From Halomonas sp. TD01 (GTDB lineage Bacteria > Pseudomonadota > Gammaproteobacteria > Pseudomonadales > Halomonadaceae): DNA of 64,000 nt. Both the position numbers and the translations under genes were made by a program. Positions 10,990 through 21,252 of the stretch are shown piece by piece (position 1 is the stretch's first letter; every line of letters begins with the position of its first letter). The stretch spans positions 3,596,001 through 3,660,000 of the forward strand of contig NZ_OV350343.1 in the NCBI RefSeq assembly GCF_923868895.1, given 5' to 3'. The notes under the pieces are model-generated. The model made no database searches. It saw only the letters and a program-made list of their open reading frames with translations, and was not told where the DNA came from.

Positions 10990-12102
10990 TTACTGCTCGC
11001 GTAGAATTTTCAGCATACGCTTGAGCGGTTCGGCCGCACCCCACAACAACTGGTCACCAACACTGAATGCAGACAGATACTCGCCGCCCATATTAAGCTT
11101 GCGTAAGCGACCGACCGGAACTTGCAGCGTACCTGTCGCAGCGGCAGGCGTTAGCCCAGCAACAGTAGCGTCTTTGTCGTTCGGGATCAGTTGAACCCAC
11201 TCATTATGCTTAGCGATGCGATCTTCGATCTCGTCAAGCGGCACGTCTTGCTTAAGCTTGATGGTGAACGCTTGGCTATGAGAACGCATAGCACCGATGC
11301 GCACGCAAAGACCATCGATGGGGATCGGGTTGTTTTCGAGACCTAAGATCTTGTTGGTCTCAACACTACCTTTCCACTCTTCGCGGCTTTGGCCATTATC
11401 AAGCTTGGTATCGATCCATGGCAGCAGGCTGCCCGCTAGCGGCGCACCGAAATTATCCGTGGGGAAGTCACCACTGCGCATAGCGGCAGTCACTTTACGG
11501 TCGATATCCAGAATCGCGCTAGAGGTATCTTTAAGCTCTTCGCCAACGCTATCGCGCAATTGACCCATCTGGTTCAACAGTTCGCGCATGTGCTTGGCGC
11601 CTGAACCGGAAGCTGCTTGGTACGTCATGGAGGTCATCCACTCAACCATGTCAGCTTCGAACAAGCCACCCAGCCCCATCAGCATCAAGCTGACCGTACA
11701 GTTACCGCCAACAAAGGTTTTAGCACCCTTCGCTAGCTGCGCATCAATCACCTTGCGGTTAACTGGATCCAGAACAATGGTCGCTTCATCTTCCATGCGC
11801 AGGGTACTGGCCGCATCGATCCAGTAGCCTTTCCAGCCCGCCTCACGCAGGTCTTTATAAACCGGCTTGGTGTAATCGCCACCTTGACAGGTAACCACCA
11901 CGTCCAGTGCTTTCAACGCTTCAATATCAAACGCATCTTTCAGCGGAGGCACGTCCACGCCGATATCGGGGCCAGGCTGACCAACTTGGGAGGTGGTAAA
12001 AAATACCGGTTCAATACCGTTAAAATCACCATCTTCCTGCATGCGCTGCATCAGCACCGAGCCAACCATGCCACGCCATCCCACGAAACCGACTTTCAAC
12101 AT
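10990..12102 (-). CDS. asd: Aspartate-semialdehyde dehydrogenase
   Basis: NADPH-dependent reduction of aspartyl phosphate, branch point for lysine, threonine, methionine and diaminopimelate. N-terminal Rossmann motif [10 protein letters not shown]. The active-site Cys is in G-G-N-C-T-V-S near residue 135. At 370 residues it matches the long gammaproteobacterial type. Start chosen at 12102 because GGAGG lies about 7 bp upstream and the longer frame (12144) adds a hydrophobic stretch foreign to the family. leuB lies upstream, fimV downstream. Confidence 0.97.
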   Translation of the reverse strand: MLKVGFVGWRGMVGSVLMQRMQEDGDFNGIEPVFFTTSQVGQPGPDIGVDVPPLKDAFDIEALKALDVVVTCQGGDYTKPVYKDLREAGWKGYWIDAASTLRMEDEATIVLDPVNRKVIDAQLAKGAKTFVGGNCTVSLMLMGLGGLFEADMVEWMTSMTYQAASGSGAKHMRELLNQMGQLRDSVGEELKDTSSAILDIDRKVTAAMRSGDFPTDNFGAPLAGSLLPWIDTKLDNGQSREEWKGSVETNKILGLENNPIPIDGLCVRIGAMRSHSQAFTIKLKQDVPLDEIEDRIAKHNEWVQLIPNDKDATVAGLTPAAATGTLQVPVGRLRKLNMGGEYLSAFSVGDQLLWGAAEPLKRMLKILREQ

Positions 12103-12158
12103 GTGAAGTCCTCCAACTAAGAATGAGAGCGATATTATACACAAATATTAGACACAAC

Positions 12159-12182
12159 GTCGGCCACCCTAGGGTGGCCGAC
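12159..12182. terminator. Palindromic terminator between leuB and asd
   Basis: A perfect 24-bp palindrome with half-site GTCGGCCACCCT lies 48 bp past the leuB stop in the minus direction. It probably ends leuCDB transcription. The T-run is weak, so it may be leaky. Confidence 0.7.
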
Positions 12183-12229
12183 TGCTAATACCTTTCAGCG
12201 TCAGTTAGTTAGCACGCTTTATACGTAAT

Positions 12230-13309
12230 TTAATTTTTTGCGAAGGCCGCCAATACCGCATCACCCATCTCATTGGTAGAGACACGGCGCGTCCCTTCTG
12301 AGGCAATGTCAGCAGTGCGCAAACCATCATCCAACACGCTGCCAACAGCAGCTTCAATGCGCTCAGCCATGGCGGTTTCATTTAATGAATAGCGCAACAT
12401 CATCGCAACCGACAGCATCATCGCTAACGGGTTAGCAATATTCTGCCCAGCGATATCCGGCGCGCTACCGTGGCAAGGCTCGTACATGCCCTGCCCACTC
12501 TCGTTTAGCGACGCTGATGGCAACATGCCAATAGAGCCGGTAAGCATGGCAGCGGCATCGGAAAGAATATCGCCAAACATGTTGCCCGTCACTACCACAT
12601 CAAACTGTTTCGGCGCGCGCACCAGCTGCATGGCGGCGTTATCCACGTACATATGGGAAAGCTCAACATCCGGGTACTCTGGTGCTAAACGCTCCATCAC
12701 TTCACGCCACAGAATAGTGACTTCCAATACGTTGGCTTTATCTACCGAGCAGAGTTTTTTGCCGCGCTTCTGAGCCATTTCAAAGGCGACGCGACCAATA
12801 CGCTCAATTTCGCTTTCAGAGTAGATGTAGGTGTTAAAACCCACCCGCTCGCCGTTGCGCTCTTCAATGCCACGTGGCTGGCCGAAATAAATGCCACCGG
12901 TGAGCTCGCGGACAATCATAATATCCAGCCCAGCCACTAACTCCGGCTTCAAGCTAGAAGCACTAGCCAACTGAGGATAAAGCATGGCCGGACGCAGGTT
13001 GCCGAACAAACCTAAGTTTTTCCGCAGACCTAGCAGGCCTTTTTCAGGACGTTTGGAAAGGTCTTCGAGCTTGTCCCACTTAGGACCACCAACAGCGCCC
13101 AGCAAAATAGCACTGGCTGCCTTGGCTTTTTCAAGAGTTTCAGCAGGCAGTGGCTCACCGTGAACATCGTAAGCAGAGCCTCCGACAAGGCCTTCTTCGA
13201 CGTCGATATCCAAACCAGCTTCCTGGCAGGCCTTCAGCAAGCGAGCCGCCTGAGCCGCAATTTCGGGGCCAATACCGTCACCCGGCAGCAGTAATACCTT
13301 ATGAGTCAT
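12230..13309 (-). CDS. leuB: 3-isopropylmalate dehydrogenase
   Basis: Oxidative decarboxylation of 3-isopropylmalate with NAD+ in leucine synthesis. 359 residues. The isocitrate/isopropylmalate dehydrogenase signature [12 protein letters not shown] is clear near residues 243-254, and the N-terminus reads [10 protein letters not shown]. Third gene of leuC-leuD-leuB on the minus strand, 42 bp after leuD. Confidence 0.97.
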   Translation of the reverse strand: MTHKVLLLPGDGIGPEIAAQAARLLKACQEAGLDIDVEEGLVGGSAYDVHGEPLPAETLEKAKAASAILLGAVGGPKWDKLEDLSKRPEKGLLGLRKNLGLFGNLRPAMLYPQLASASSLKPELVAGLDIMIVRELTGGIYFGQPRGIEERNGERVGFNTYIYSESEIERIGRVAFEMAQKRGKKLCSVDKANVLEVTILWREVMERLAPEYPDVELSHMYVDNAAMQLVRAPKQFDVVVTGNMFGDILSDAAAMLTGSIGMLPSASLNESGQGMYEPCHGSAPDIAGQNIANPLAMMLSVAMMLRYSLNETAMAERIEAAVGSVLDDGLRTADIASEGTRRVSTNEMGDAVLAAFAKN

Positions 13310-13351
13310 GCAGTTTCCTTAGCATTTCAAACGTTAAAGGTGAATTAACAC

Positions 13352-13999
13352 TTACGCAGGCTGACGGAACAACCACGGACGCTGCTGGCGGTGTTTTTCT
13401 TCAAACGCGCGAATTGCGTCTTCGTCCTGCAGAGTAATACCAATATCGTCCAAGCCGTTCAGCAGGCAGTGCTTACGGAACGCATCCACCTCAAATTCGA
13501 GAATTTCGCCACCAGGTGTAATAACCCGCTGGTTTTCTAAATCTACGTCTAATTGATAGCCTTCACTGTTTTCCACTTCCGCGAACAGGCGGTCAACGAC
13601 GCCTTCTTCCAAGGCAATCAGCAAGATGCCGTTTTTGAAAGCGTTGTTGTAGAAAATATCGGCAAAACTTGGCGCAATCACCGCTTTGAAACCAAAATCT
13701 TCCAGTGCCCACGGGGCGTGCTCGCGGGAACTACCACAGCCAAAGTTGCGGCGCGCCAGTAACACTTCAGCGCCTTGGTACCGCGGTTGGTTCAAGACAA
13801 AATCTGGGTTCAGCGGACGCTGCGAACAGTCTTGTCCCGGCTGGCCTTCATCCAGGTAGCGCAGTTCATCAAACAGGTTAACGCCAAAGCCGGTGCGCTT
13901 GATCGACTTCAAAAACTGCTTCGGAATAATCAGATCGGTATCGACATTAGCACGGTCAAGCGGCGCTACGATTCCTTCTAAACGTTCAAACTTTTTCAT
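13352..13999 (-). CDS. leuD: 3-isopropylmalate dehydratase small subunit
   Basis: Swivel domain of isopropylmalate isomerase, partner of LeuC. 215 residues with [11 protein letters not shown] near the N-terminus and the [11 protein letters not shown] loop of the aconitase family. Only 3 bp separate it from the leuC stop, so the two subunits are co-translated. Confidence 0.97.
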   Translation of the reverse strand: MKKFERLEGIVAPLDRANVDTDLIIPKQFLKSIKRTGFGVNLFDELRYLDEGQPGQDCSQRPLNPDFVLNQPRYQGAEVLLARRNFGCGSSREHAPWALEDFGFKAVIAPSFADIFYNNAFKNGILLIALEEGVVDRLFAEVENSEGYQLDVDLENQRVITPGGEILEFEVDAFRKHCLLNGLDDIGITLQDEDAIRAFEEKHRQQRPWLFRQPA

Positions 14000-14002
14000 G
14001 GC

Positions 14003-15454
14003 TTAGGCCTCCTGCGCGTGGCTAGTGTCGTTAGCGGGTAAAGTACGTACATCAACAAAGTGACCAGCAATCGCTGCCGCCGCAGCCATCGCAGGGCTCA
14101 CCAGGTGTGTGCGACCACCGTAACCCTGCCGACCTTCAAAATTACGGTTAGACGTTGATGCACAGTGCTCACCAGCACCCAACTTGTCGGCATTCATTGC
14201 CAAACACATTGAACAACCCGGCTCGCGCCACTCAAAGCCTGCTTCAATAAAGATTTTATCCAAGCCCTCTGCTTCTGCCTGGCGTTTTACCAAGCCAGAG
14301 CCCGGCACCACCATAGCCAGCTTAATAGAGTCAGCGACTTTATTGCCTTTCGCTACCTTGGCCGCTTCGCGTAAATCTTCAATACGCGAGTTAGTACAGG
14401 AGCCAATAAATACTTTATCGAGCTTGATATCGGTAATTTTCTGGTTAGCCTGCAAGCCCATATATTCGAGGGCGCGCGCGTGGCTGCGCTGCACGGTGTC
14501 ATCCAACGCGGCTTGGGGATCTGGCACTTGGCCAGAAATACCGGTGACCATTTCAGGACTGGTGCCCCAACTAACCTGAGGCTCGATCTCTTCAGCTTGC
14601 AGAGTAACTACTTTATCGAACTGCGCATCGGCATCGGAAACCAGATTACGCCAGTCCGCCACAGCCCCTTCCCACTGCTCGGCGGTGGGCGCAAACGGAC
14701 GCTCGGCAAGGTAGTCAATCGTTGTATCATCGACGGCAATCAGGCCCACACGAGCACCAGCTTCAATCGCCATGTTGCATACGGTCATGCGACCTTCCAT
14801 AGAGAGCGACTCAATCGCGCTGCCCGCAAACTCAATAGCATACCCTGTACCACCAGCGGTGCCGATCTTACCGATAATCGCCAACACCACGTCTTTAGCG
14901 GTCACGCCCAGGCCAAGCTCGCCTTCCACGCGCACCTGCATGTTCTTCATCTTTTGCGCCAGCAAACACTGGGTCGCCATGACATGTTCAACTTCCGAGG
15001 TGCCGATACCATGGGCCAAGGCCCCAAACGCACCGTGGGTAGCGGTGTGGGAGTCGCCACACACCACGGTCATACCGGGTAACGTTGCGCCCTGCTCTGG
15101 GCCTACCACGTGCACGATACCCTGGCGCGGGTCGTTGATTTTGAACTCTTCAATGCCGTATTCAAGGCAGTTATCGTCCAGGGTTTGCACCTGAATTAAC
15201 GATACCGGGTCTTTAATACCGCTATTGCCTTCAGCACGCTCTTTTACCGTCGTGGGCACGTTGTGATCAGGCGTTGCCAAGTTGGCATCTAAACGCCAGG
15301 GCTTACGATTAGCCAAGCGCAGGCCTTCAAACGCCTGGGGCGAAGTGACTTCGTGAAGCAACTGACGGTCGATGTAAATCAACGCCGTGCCGTCGTCGCG
15401 CTGTTTCACCAAGTGCTGATTCCAGAGTTTGTCGTAAAGCGTTTGACCTGACAT
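14003..15454 (-). CDS. leuC: 3-isopropylmalate dehydratase large subunit
   Basis: Catalytic subunit of isopropylmalate isomerase with a [4Fe-4S] cluster. 483 residues. The cluster cysteines are visible in G-S-C-T-N-S and in the C-S-M-C pair of [10 protein letters not shown]. First gene of leuCDB, divergent from the LysR regulator at 15655. The 200-bp divergent region holds a candidate operator. Confidence 0.97.
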   Translation of the reverse strand: MSGQTLYDKLWNQHLVKQRDDGTALIYIDRQLLHEVTSPQAFEGLRLANRKPWRLDANLATPDHNVPTTVKERAEGNSGIKDPVSLIQVQTLDDNCLEYGIEEFKINDPRQGIVHVVGPEQGATLPGMTVVCGDSHTATHGAFGALAHGIGTSEVEHVMATQCLLAQKMKNMQVRVEGELGLGVTAKDVVLAIIGKIGTAGGTGYAIEFAGSAIESLSMEGRMTVCNMAIEAGARVGLIAVDDTTIDYLAERPFAPTAEQWEGAVADWRNLVSDADAQFDKVVTLQAEEIEPQVSWGTSPEMVTGISGQVPDPQAALDDTVQRSHARALEYMGLQANQKITDIKLDKVFIGSCTNSRIEDLREAAKVAKGNKVADSIKLAMVVPGSGLVKRQAEAEGLDKIFIEAGFEWREPGCSMCLAMNADKLGAGEHCASTSNRNFEGRQGYGGRTHLVSPAMAAAAAIAGHFVDVRTLPANDTSHAQEA

Positions 15455-15577
15455 GTTGCTCTCCTGGGCATTGCCCTGCTAGTTCGGTATGGCAGCCTCT
15501 ACGTGCTGCTTATATGTCTATGCAGGCAGTGTCACGCGAGTCGCGCATAAAAGCAATTCATGTTATTCATAGATTAG

Positions 15578-15592
15578 ATTCCAAATTGGAAT
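15578..15592. promoter_or_regulatory. Candidate LysR-type operator
   Basis: A perfect 15-bp inverted repeat (ATTCCAAATTGGAAT) that fits the LysR T-N11-A rule lies in the divergent leuC/lysR region. Just downstream, CTATCTAGAAAT is repeated at 15609 and 15623 (14-bp period), upstream of the regulator start. Binding by the adjacent regulator is inference. Confidence 0.5.
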
Positions 15593-15654
15593 ACTTATTC
15601 AGCAGCATCTATCTAGAAATGCCTATCTAGAAATACCTGTTCAGGGAGTCGCAA

Positions 15655-16536
15655 GTGGATACTCAAAGCCTGCAAGCATTTCTGGCCGTTGCCGAAACCC
15701 AGAGCTTTTCCCGCGCAGCAGAACAGCTGTATTTAACACAGCCAGCGGTAAGCAAACGCATCGCCACTCTGGAAGACCAACTTGGCACCCGGTTGTTTGA
15801 CCGCATCGGGCGGCGGATTGCGCTGACCGAAGCGGGCAATGTGTTGCTTCCTAAAGCACAGCACATACTGTTTACCGTGGAAGATAGCCGCCGCGCACTC
15901 GCCAACCTTTCCGGCCAAGTAGGCGGTAAGCTTACGCTCGCCACCAGTCACCACATCGGTCTGCACCGACTGCCACCGCTTTTAAAGCAGTACACTCATC
16001 GCCACCCGGAAGTAGCGTTAGACCTGCACTTTCTAGACTCAGAGCTAGCCTACCAAGGGGTGATGGACGGCACGCTGGAGATGGCAATCGTCACTCTCGC
16101 CCCCCATCCCGTCGAACAACTGCACGTGGTCGAGCTATGGCGCGACCGGCTGTGTTTTGTCTGCGCCACCGACCACCCACTGGCTCAGCGTATCCGCCAC
16201 ACCAGCAGCCCGCTCAGCTTGGCTGAATTATGTGAATTCAATTGCGTGCTGCCAGGGGCAAAAACCTTTACCCGCACCTTAATTGGCCAACGTTTTGCCG
16301 AAGCGGGCATGCAACTTCCTGTCAGCATGGCGACAAACTATTTAGAAACGCTGAAAATGATGTGTAGCGTGGGCCTTGGCTGGAGCCTGCTACCTGAAAG
16401 CATGATCGATAGGGAACTGATTGAACTTAACGTAGACACCGCCCCCATCCAGCGCCCACTGGGTTATCTCGTCCACACCAACCGTACGCTTTCCAATGCC
16501 GCTAAAAAAATGATTGAAGAACTGGAAGGCGCGTGA
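15655..16536 (+). CDS. LysR family transcriptional regulator
   Basis: 293 residues. N-terminal winged HTH at residues 1-60 (A-A-E-Q-L-Y-L-T-Q-P-A-V-S-K-R-I) followed by a type 2 periplasmic-fold effector domain. The start is GTG at 15655, preceded by CAGGGAG. Divergent from leuC, so likely controls leuCDB and itself; a LysR gene in this position is also known in Pseudomonas. Effector unknown. Confidence 0.92.
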   Translation: MDTQSLQAFLAVAETQSFSRAAEQLYLTQPAVSKRIATLEDQLGTRLFDRIGRRIALTEAGNVLLPKAQHILFTVEDSRRALANLSGQVGGKLTLATSHHIGLHRLPPLLKQYTHRHPEVALDLHFLDSELAYQGVMDGTLEMAIVTLAPHPVEQLHVVELWRDRLCFVCATDHPLAQRIRHTSSPLSLAELCEFNCVLPGAKTFTRTLIGQRFAEAGMQLPVSMATNYLETLKMMCSVGLGWSLLPESMIDRELIELNVDTAPIQRPLGYLVHTNRTLSNAAKKMIEELEGA

Positions 16537-16544
16537 CCTTTAGC

Positions 16545-16575
16545 AAAAAAAACCGCCATGACAGACACATGGCGG
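16545..16575 (-). terminator. Terminator of the aminotransferase gene
   Basis: Stem CCGCCATG / CATGGCGG (16553-16575) with eight A's on its plus-strand left side, so in the minus direction the hairpin is followed by a T8 run. Placed 60 bp past the stop of the minus-strand aminotransferase and also just past the convergent LysR gene. Confidence 0.85.
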
Positions 16576-16634
16576 ATCAAGAAGAGTGAGTCAATTAAGA
16601 GCCTGATCAGACCGTCAAGCTCAGCGGCATTCTC

Positions 16635-17822
16635 TTAAGCCTCAAGGCGCTTGCCTTCCAGATTTTGACAAAGCGCCGCCAGCCTATCGACCGCCTGCAT
16701 CAGCACCTCATCCGGCACCGTCAGCGCTAGCCGAATTAAGTGGGTAGCGCTATCGCCGAAAGAGACGCCCGGCATTACCGCCACGCCCTGCTCTTCGAGC
16801 AGACGCCAAGCGAAGGCCTCACCGTCCAAGCCTGTCTTGGAAACATCAATCATCAGGAACATACCGCCCTGAGGCAGGCTTGACGACAGCAGTGGTAATC
16901 CATTAATGGCTTCGTGCAGAAGCTTTGCACGCCGTCCCAGAGCATCCCGCAAGCGGTCAGCGGTATCGAAATGCTGACGCAGGGCAACTTCGGTCATGTC
17001 AGCGATAAACGGCTGGTTACCAAACAGCATGGTCTCCGAGATCGGCAGTAACCGCCGGGAGAACTCCACCGGGCCGATAGACCAACCACTGCGGAAACCG
17101 GTGGCAGCATGACTCTTGGAGATTGAGGACACCACGATAGTACGCTCACGCAACGCTTCGATTTCCAGCGGCGAGACGAAATCGCCATCAAAGATCAGTG
17201 CCTCATAAACTTCATCGCAGAGAATCCACAGATCATGCTCAATGCATAGCTGGCCCAACTGCTCCAGGGTCTCGCGATCAAGCACCGCACCGGTGGGGTT
17301 ATGCGGTGTATTGAGCATCAGCACCCGACTTTCGGGGGTGATAGCGGCAGCGAGGTCTTCGGGCTGCATGATGAAGCCATGCTCCATGCGCAGTGGCACT
17401 GGCTGCAAATGCGCGCCCGCGGCGCGAATCACCCCTTCGTAAGTGGCATAGTAGGGGTCGCCAGTGATCACTCCTTCACCTTCACCGGCCAACGCCAGAA
17501 TCACCGCGAATAGCGCGGTTTGGGTACCCGGGAAGCACAGTACATTCTCTTCGCCGATATCAGGGAAGCGAGGGGCATAGGTGTCAATCAATGCATCCAC
17601 CAAGCCCGGCTCACCTCGACCGTTAGAATAGCGAGTTCGCCCAGCCCGCAAGGCATCGATGCAGTGCTCAACCAAGGCGGGGTCGGTGGTGATATCCGGT
17701 TCACCGATACTCAATTCAATAAGCGCTTCACCCTTTGCTTGGCGCGCTCTGGCGGCATTGTGAACCGCCCATTTGTCGCTGCCTAAATCGTAAAGGCGAT
17801 CGGTAATCGCTGCGTAGCGCAT
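16635..17822 (-). CDS. Fold-type I PLP-dependent aminotransferase
   Basis: 395 residues, aspartate aminotransferase superfamily class I/II. The PLP lysine is K236 in S-S-I-S-K-S-H, with N-P-T-G near 175 and the D-E-V-Y motif near 203-206. The start at 17822 was chosen for its AGGAA ribosome site; the longer frame would overlap the upstream TetR gene. Substrate cannot be told from sequence. It lies 10 bp downstream of a TetR regulator and next to an amino acid importer, so a role in using an imported amino acid is likely. Confidence 0.85.
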   Translation of the reverse strand: MRYAAITDRLYDLGSDKWAVHNAARARQAKGEALIELSIGEPDITTDPALVEHCIDALRAGRTRYSNGRGEPGLVDALIDTYAPRFPDIGEENVLCFPGTQTALFAVILALAGEGEGVITGDPYYATYEGVIRAAGAHLQPVPLRMEHGFIMQPEDLAAAITPESRVLMLNTPHNPTGAVLDRETLEQLGQLCIEHDLWILCDEVYEALIFDGDFVSPLEIEALRERTIVVSSISKSHAATGFRSGWSIGPVEFSRRLLPISETMLFGNQPFIADMTEVALRQHFDTADRLRDALGRRAKLLHEAINGLPLLSSSLPQGGMFLMIDVSKTGLDGEAFAWRLLEEQGVAVMPGVSFGDSATHLIRLALTVPDEVLMQAVDRLAALCQNLEGKRLEA

Positions 17823-17832
17823 TAGACGTTTC

Positions 17833-18519
17833 CTATCGTGTTGCGGGTTGAGAAGACAATGAGTCGACAGAGACATGCTGCATCAGGGTGTTACTAGGTA
17901 GCGCGAGGATTCCCTCTGCGGCACTCAGCGCGATCTTTGGCAGTAGCGCAGTATCATAAAGGCCGTGCCCCAGCCCTCCTTCCATCCACAAACCATCAAT
18001 AAGCGCATTCAGCGCGATAGCGTAGTGCTGGCAAGTGACGGGGTCTGCCGGACGCTGCAGTGCCAATAGCAGCGGATGAATCAGTGTTTCCAAGAGAACC
18101 AGAAACTCACGGTAGCTTTCGCGATGAATATCAGCGTATTCGGGCTCGGTTCGTACGCGGCCGATAAACGTCGCCCACAGCGCCACCTTGCGGGGAGACA
18201 GGTTAGGCGACGTGACATTGGCGACAATAAAGCGTGCCAAACGCTGCTCGGGCGCCTCTCCGGCCTTCTCGGCAGACTCCTCTGCCTCACTGGTCAGCTG
18301 CCCGATCAGATAACCGTAAGCGGCACTCACCATGGCATCCTTAGAGCCGAAATAGTGGCGGATAAGACCTGCTGTCACACCGGCACGCTCAGCCACGCGT
18401 CGTGCACTGGCTCCGCTCATGCCATGCTCAGCGACACAGTCTAAGGTGGCCTCGAGCAAACTGCGGCGCCGCGCGTCCATTGACCAACGTTGAAATGATT
18501 TCCTGCTCATAATTCCCAT
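17833..18519 (-). CDS. TetR family repressor (BetI-like)
   Basis: 228 residues. N-terminal TetR HTH near residues 20-65 (A-R-R-V-A-E-R-A-G-V-T-A-G-L-I-R-H-Y-F) and a C-terminal domain similar in layout to BetI. An alternative start at 18510 is equally possible. It is co-directional with the aminotransferase and divergent from the ABC importer genes, so it probably represses both. Candidate operators lie at 18557-18589 and 18730-18747. Ligand unknown. Confidence 0.85.
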   Translation of the reverse strand: MGIMSRKSFQRWSMDARRRSLLEATLDCVAEHGMSGASARRVAERAGVTAGLIRHYFGSKDAMVSAAYGYLIGQLTSEAEESAEKAGEAPEQRLARFIVANVTSPNLSPRKVALWATFIGRVRTEPEYADIHRESYREFLVLLETLIHPLLLALQRPADPVTCQHYAIALNALIDGLWMEGGLGHGLYDTALLPKIALSAAEGILALPSNTLMQHVSVDSLSSQPATR

Positions 18520-18556
18520 CGTTTCCGGTAAGATGCCGCCTTCTCGGCGTTTTCAC

Positions 18557-18589
18557 GTCAAACAGACAGGTTCACTTAGGCTGTTTGAC
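18557..18589. promoter_or_regulatory. Candidate operator, 9-bp inverted repeat
   Basis: GTCAAACAG (18557-18565) and CTGTTTGAC (18581-18589) form a perfect inverted repeat with a 15-bp spacer, 38 bp upstream of the TetR gene in the TetR/importer divergent region. Good candidate for TetR autoregulation; not proven. Confidence 0.5.
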
Positions 18590-18729
18590 CTAGGCGCCGC
18601 CAGATAAATTAAGCCGCCTAATAGCGTCTGATTTCACTGCAACATCTGACCTTAAGGCCAGCGAACACCACATTAGGTTAGTCGTTCGTTTAATGTTGAT
18701 GCTTTGAATCTCGCCGTACTTGGCTTACA

Positions 18730-18747
18730 GTTATACTGTCGTATAAC
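18730..18747. promoter_or_regulatory. Candidate operator, 18-bp palindrome
   Basis: GTTATACTGTCGTATAAC: 7-bp arms and a 4-bp spacer, 83 bp ahead of the ABC ATPase gene. The right half followed by AA (GTATAACAA) recurs at 24059-24067 ahead of the GhrA-like gene, and a weaker relative (GTTGTCGTGCAAC) lies at 23009-23021 ahead of the aldolase-like gene. This suggests shared control of the whole block. Confidence 0.5.
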
Positions 18748-18830
18748 AAGGAACTAATTGCAAGCGCCTGCTAAATGAAGACGTTTCCCCTCCGGGAGGC
18801 AGATGGGCGCCCCCAGAGACGAGACAATCA

Positions 18831-19601
18831 ATGGCAAACGTACCTGCAATAGAGATCCGTGATCTTCACAAACAATTTGGCTCTCTCGAGGTCCTCAAGG
18901 GCATCTCCCTGACCGCACGCCAGGGCGATATCGTCGCCATCATTGGTGGGTCAGGCTCGGGAAAGTCCACACTACTTCGCTGCATTAATCTGCTGGAGCG
19001 CCCTACCTCGGGCGAGATAGCGATCCAGGGCGAACCCTATCGCATGAAGAGCGCCCGCCATGGCGGTCTTGAAATCGCAGACCGTCGCCAGGTTCAGCGT
19101 ATTCGCGCTCACCTCGGCATGGTTTTCCAGAACTTCAACCTGTGGCCACACCGTACGGTTCTGGAAAACGTGATCGAGGTGCCTATTCATGTGTTGGGCA
19201 TGAAACGCGACGAGGCCATTCATCGCGCTGAGGAACTACTCAACCGAGTGGGTCTTGGCAGTAAGAAGGACATATACCCAGCCGTTATGTCTGGCGGGCA
19301 ACAGCAGCGCGCTGCGATTGCCCGAGTGTTGGCCGTCGATCCCCTGGCCATGCTATTCGATGAGCCCACATCGGCACTCGACCCTGAGTTGGTCGGCGAA
19401 GTGTTATCCGTGATTCGTGATCTAGCGGCCGAACAGCGCACCATGCTGCTAGTGACCCATGAGATGGCGTTTGCGCGTGACGTGGCCACACATGTGGTGT
19501 TCCTCCGAGAAGGCATGATCGAAGAGCAGGGCCCTCCTGAGCAGATTTTTGGTGACCCGCGCTCGCCACATTTAAAGCAATTCATCGGCTCAGTGGCCTA
19601 A
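18831..19601 (+). CDS. Polar amino acid ABC transporter ATP-binding protein
   Basis: 256 residues, HisP/ArtP class. Walker A G-G-S-G-S-G-K-S-T at 39-47, signature M-S-G-G-Q-Q-Q-R, Walker B L-F-D-E-P-T-S-A-L-D and the switch histidine in L-V-T-H-E-M. Energises import with the binding protein and two permeases that follow. First gene of a four-gene operon with a ~310-bp upstream region that carries two palindromes. Substrate could be a basic amino acid or an opine. Confidence 0.92.
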   Translation: MANVPAIEIRDLHKQFGSLEVLKGISLTARQGDIVAIIGGSGSGKSTLLRCINLLERPTSGEIAIQGEPYRMKSARHGGLEIADRRQVQRIRAHLGMVFQNFNLWPHRTVLENVIEVPIHVLGMKRDEAIHRAEELLNRVGLGSKKDIYPAVMSGGQQQRAAIARVLAVDPLAMLFDEPTSALDPELVGEVLSVIRDLAAEQRTMLLVTHEMAFARDVATHVVFLREGMIEEQGPPEQIFGDPRSPHLKQFIGSVA

Positions 19602-19678
19602 TCACTATCACCTTTTTCACATCGACAGATCTGAAACTACGTAACCACACAACATCGAAAACGAATGAGGTAATTCCT

Positions 19679-20455
19679 ATGTTCAAAACGTTCACCGCTA
19701 CCGCTGGCCTTATTGGCCTGAGCATTTTCGCCGCCCCCGTATTAGCAGATAGCTACAAAATCGGACTATCCGCTGAGCCTTACCCACCCTTCTATTCGCC
19801 GGATGCCAGCGGCAACTGGTCGGGCTGGGAAATCGATTTCATCGAGGAACTGTGTGTTCGCCTGGATGCTGAGTGCGAGATCAGCCCAGTGGCCTGGGAA
19901 GGTATCATTCCGGCCCTGAAAACCGGCAAAATCGACATGATCATCGGTTCAATGTCGATCACCCCAGAGCGCGCTGAACAAATCTCCTTCTCGAATAAGT
20001 ACTACTCCAGCCCCACCGGCATCGTGGCACGTAAATCCACTGACATAGACCCCACCCCCGAAAGCCTGGAAGGCGCCTACTTGGGCATTCAGTCCGGTAC
20101 CAACCAAGAGCAATATGCGCGCAAACATTATGCGGATAGCGCCAACCTGAATGTCTATCAAACTCTTAATGAAGAGCTTCAGGATCTGGTCGCTGGCCGT
20201 ATTGACGCTATCGTCGCCGACTCCTTGGCGGTGCAGACCTTTATCAACTCAGAGACCGGCCAATCCTGCTGCGAATACCGCGGCGAGGTGGCAAGCGATC
20301 CTGAACTCATGAGCGAGGGCATGGGGGTAGGCCTTCGCCAGAGTGATACCGAACTGCGCGAACGCGTCAATACAGCCATTGACGCGATGCGCGCCGACGG
20401 CACCTACGAAGAAATTAGCGCCCCTTACTTCGACTTTGATATCTACGGCAGCTAA
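19679..20455 (+). CDS. Periplasmic amino acid-binding protein
   Basis: 258 residues, SBP_bac_3 family (lysine/arginine/ornithine/histidine-binding type). Signal peptide at 1-23, cleaved near V-L-A-D. The mature part opens Y-K-I-G-L-S-A-E-P-Y-P-P-F and has the D-M-I-I-G-S-M-S-I-T-P-E-R hinge typical of the family. Lies 77 bp after the ATPase gene and ahead of the permeases. Confidence 0.92.
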   Translation: MFKTFTATAGLIGLSIFAAPVLADSYKIGLSAEPYPPFYSPDASGNWSGWEIDFIEELCVRLDAECEISPVAWEGIIPALKTGKIDMIIGSMSITPERAEQISFSNKYYSSPTGIVARKSTDIDPTPESLEGAYLGIQSGTNQEQYARKHYADSANLNVYQTLNEELQDLVAGRIDAIVADSLAVQTFINSETGQSCCEYRGEVASDPELMSEGMGVGLRQSDTELRERVNTAIDAMRADGTYEEISAPYFDFDIYGS

Positions 20456-20523
20456 TCCCCACCAGCGAAGGCCGCGCACCCAGGCGGCCTTCGCTTTCCA
20501 TTCTCATAAGGACAACCGCCACT

Positions 20524-21243
20524 ATGACGACTGTCTTCGACTTAAGCTTGCTGGCCTATGAGCCTCCCGGCTGGGGCAAGGTGCTGCTCGTCGGGTTCCT
20601 ACGCTCGATCCAGCTGGCAGCGGGTGGCTACTTGCTGGGCATCCTAATCGGCATCGCAGGCGCCGCTGGCAAACTGTACGGCAACAAGGTCGTCCGCGAC
20701 CTGTTTGAAATCTACACCATGGTCATTCGTGCCGTACCCGAACTGGTGCTGATGCTGCTGTTTTACTACGTCGGCACCGATCTTTTGAGCCGTGCTTCAA
20801 CCGCGATGGGGTTTGGCAGCGTCGATATCGACGGCCTGACTGCCGGGATTCTGGTAATAGGCCTAGTACAGGGCGGCTACGCGACCGAAGTTTTTCGCGG
20901 AGCCATTCTCGCCGTTCCCCGCGGGCAGACCGAGGCCGCCCAAGCCTTTGGCATGTCGCCCGGCAAAGTGTTGCGCCGAGTCACTCTGCCAGCAATGACG
21001 CCACATGCCCTTCCCGGCATGGCGAATCTGTGGATGATCGCCACCAAGGATACCGCCCTGCTGGCCGTCATCGGCTTCAGCGAGCTAACGCTGGTCACTC
21101 GGCAGGCTGCTGGTGCTACGCAGCATTACATTATGTTCTTTTTGGCTGCGGGCGTGCTGTATCTGGCGCTAACGCTGGTATCAAACTTAGCCTTGCGCCG
21201 CTTCGAACGCTACGCACGGCGTGGCCTTGTCTCCACACGCTGA
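20524..21243 (+). CDS. Amino acid ABC transporter permease (HisQ-like)
   Basis: 239 residues with about five transmembrane helices and the permease EAA loop E-A-A-Q-A-F-G-M-S-P-G-K-V near 138-150. Forms a heterodimer with the next permease. The gap to the next gene is 9 bp. Confidence 0.9.
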   Translation: MTTVFDLSLLAYEPPGWGKVLLVGFLRSIQLAAGGYLLGILIGIAGAAGKLYGNKVVRDLFEIYTMVIRAVPELVLMLLFYYVGTDLLSRASTAMGFGSVDIDGLTAGILVIGLVQGGYATEVFRGAILAVPRGQTEAAQAFGMSPGKVLRRVTLPAMTPHALPGMANLWMIATKDTALLAVIGFSELTLVTRQAAGATQHYIMFFLAAGVLYLALTLVSNLALRRFERYARRGLVSTR

Positions 21244-21252
21244 ACTCAAGGA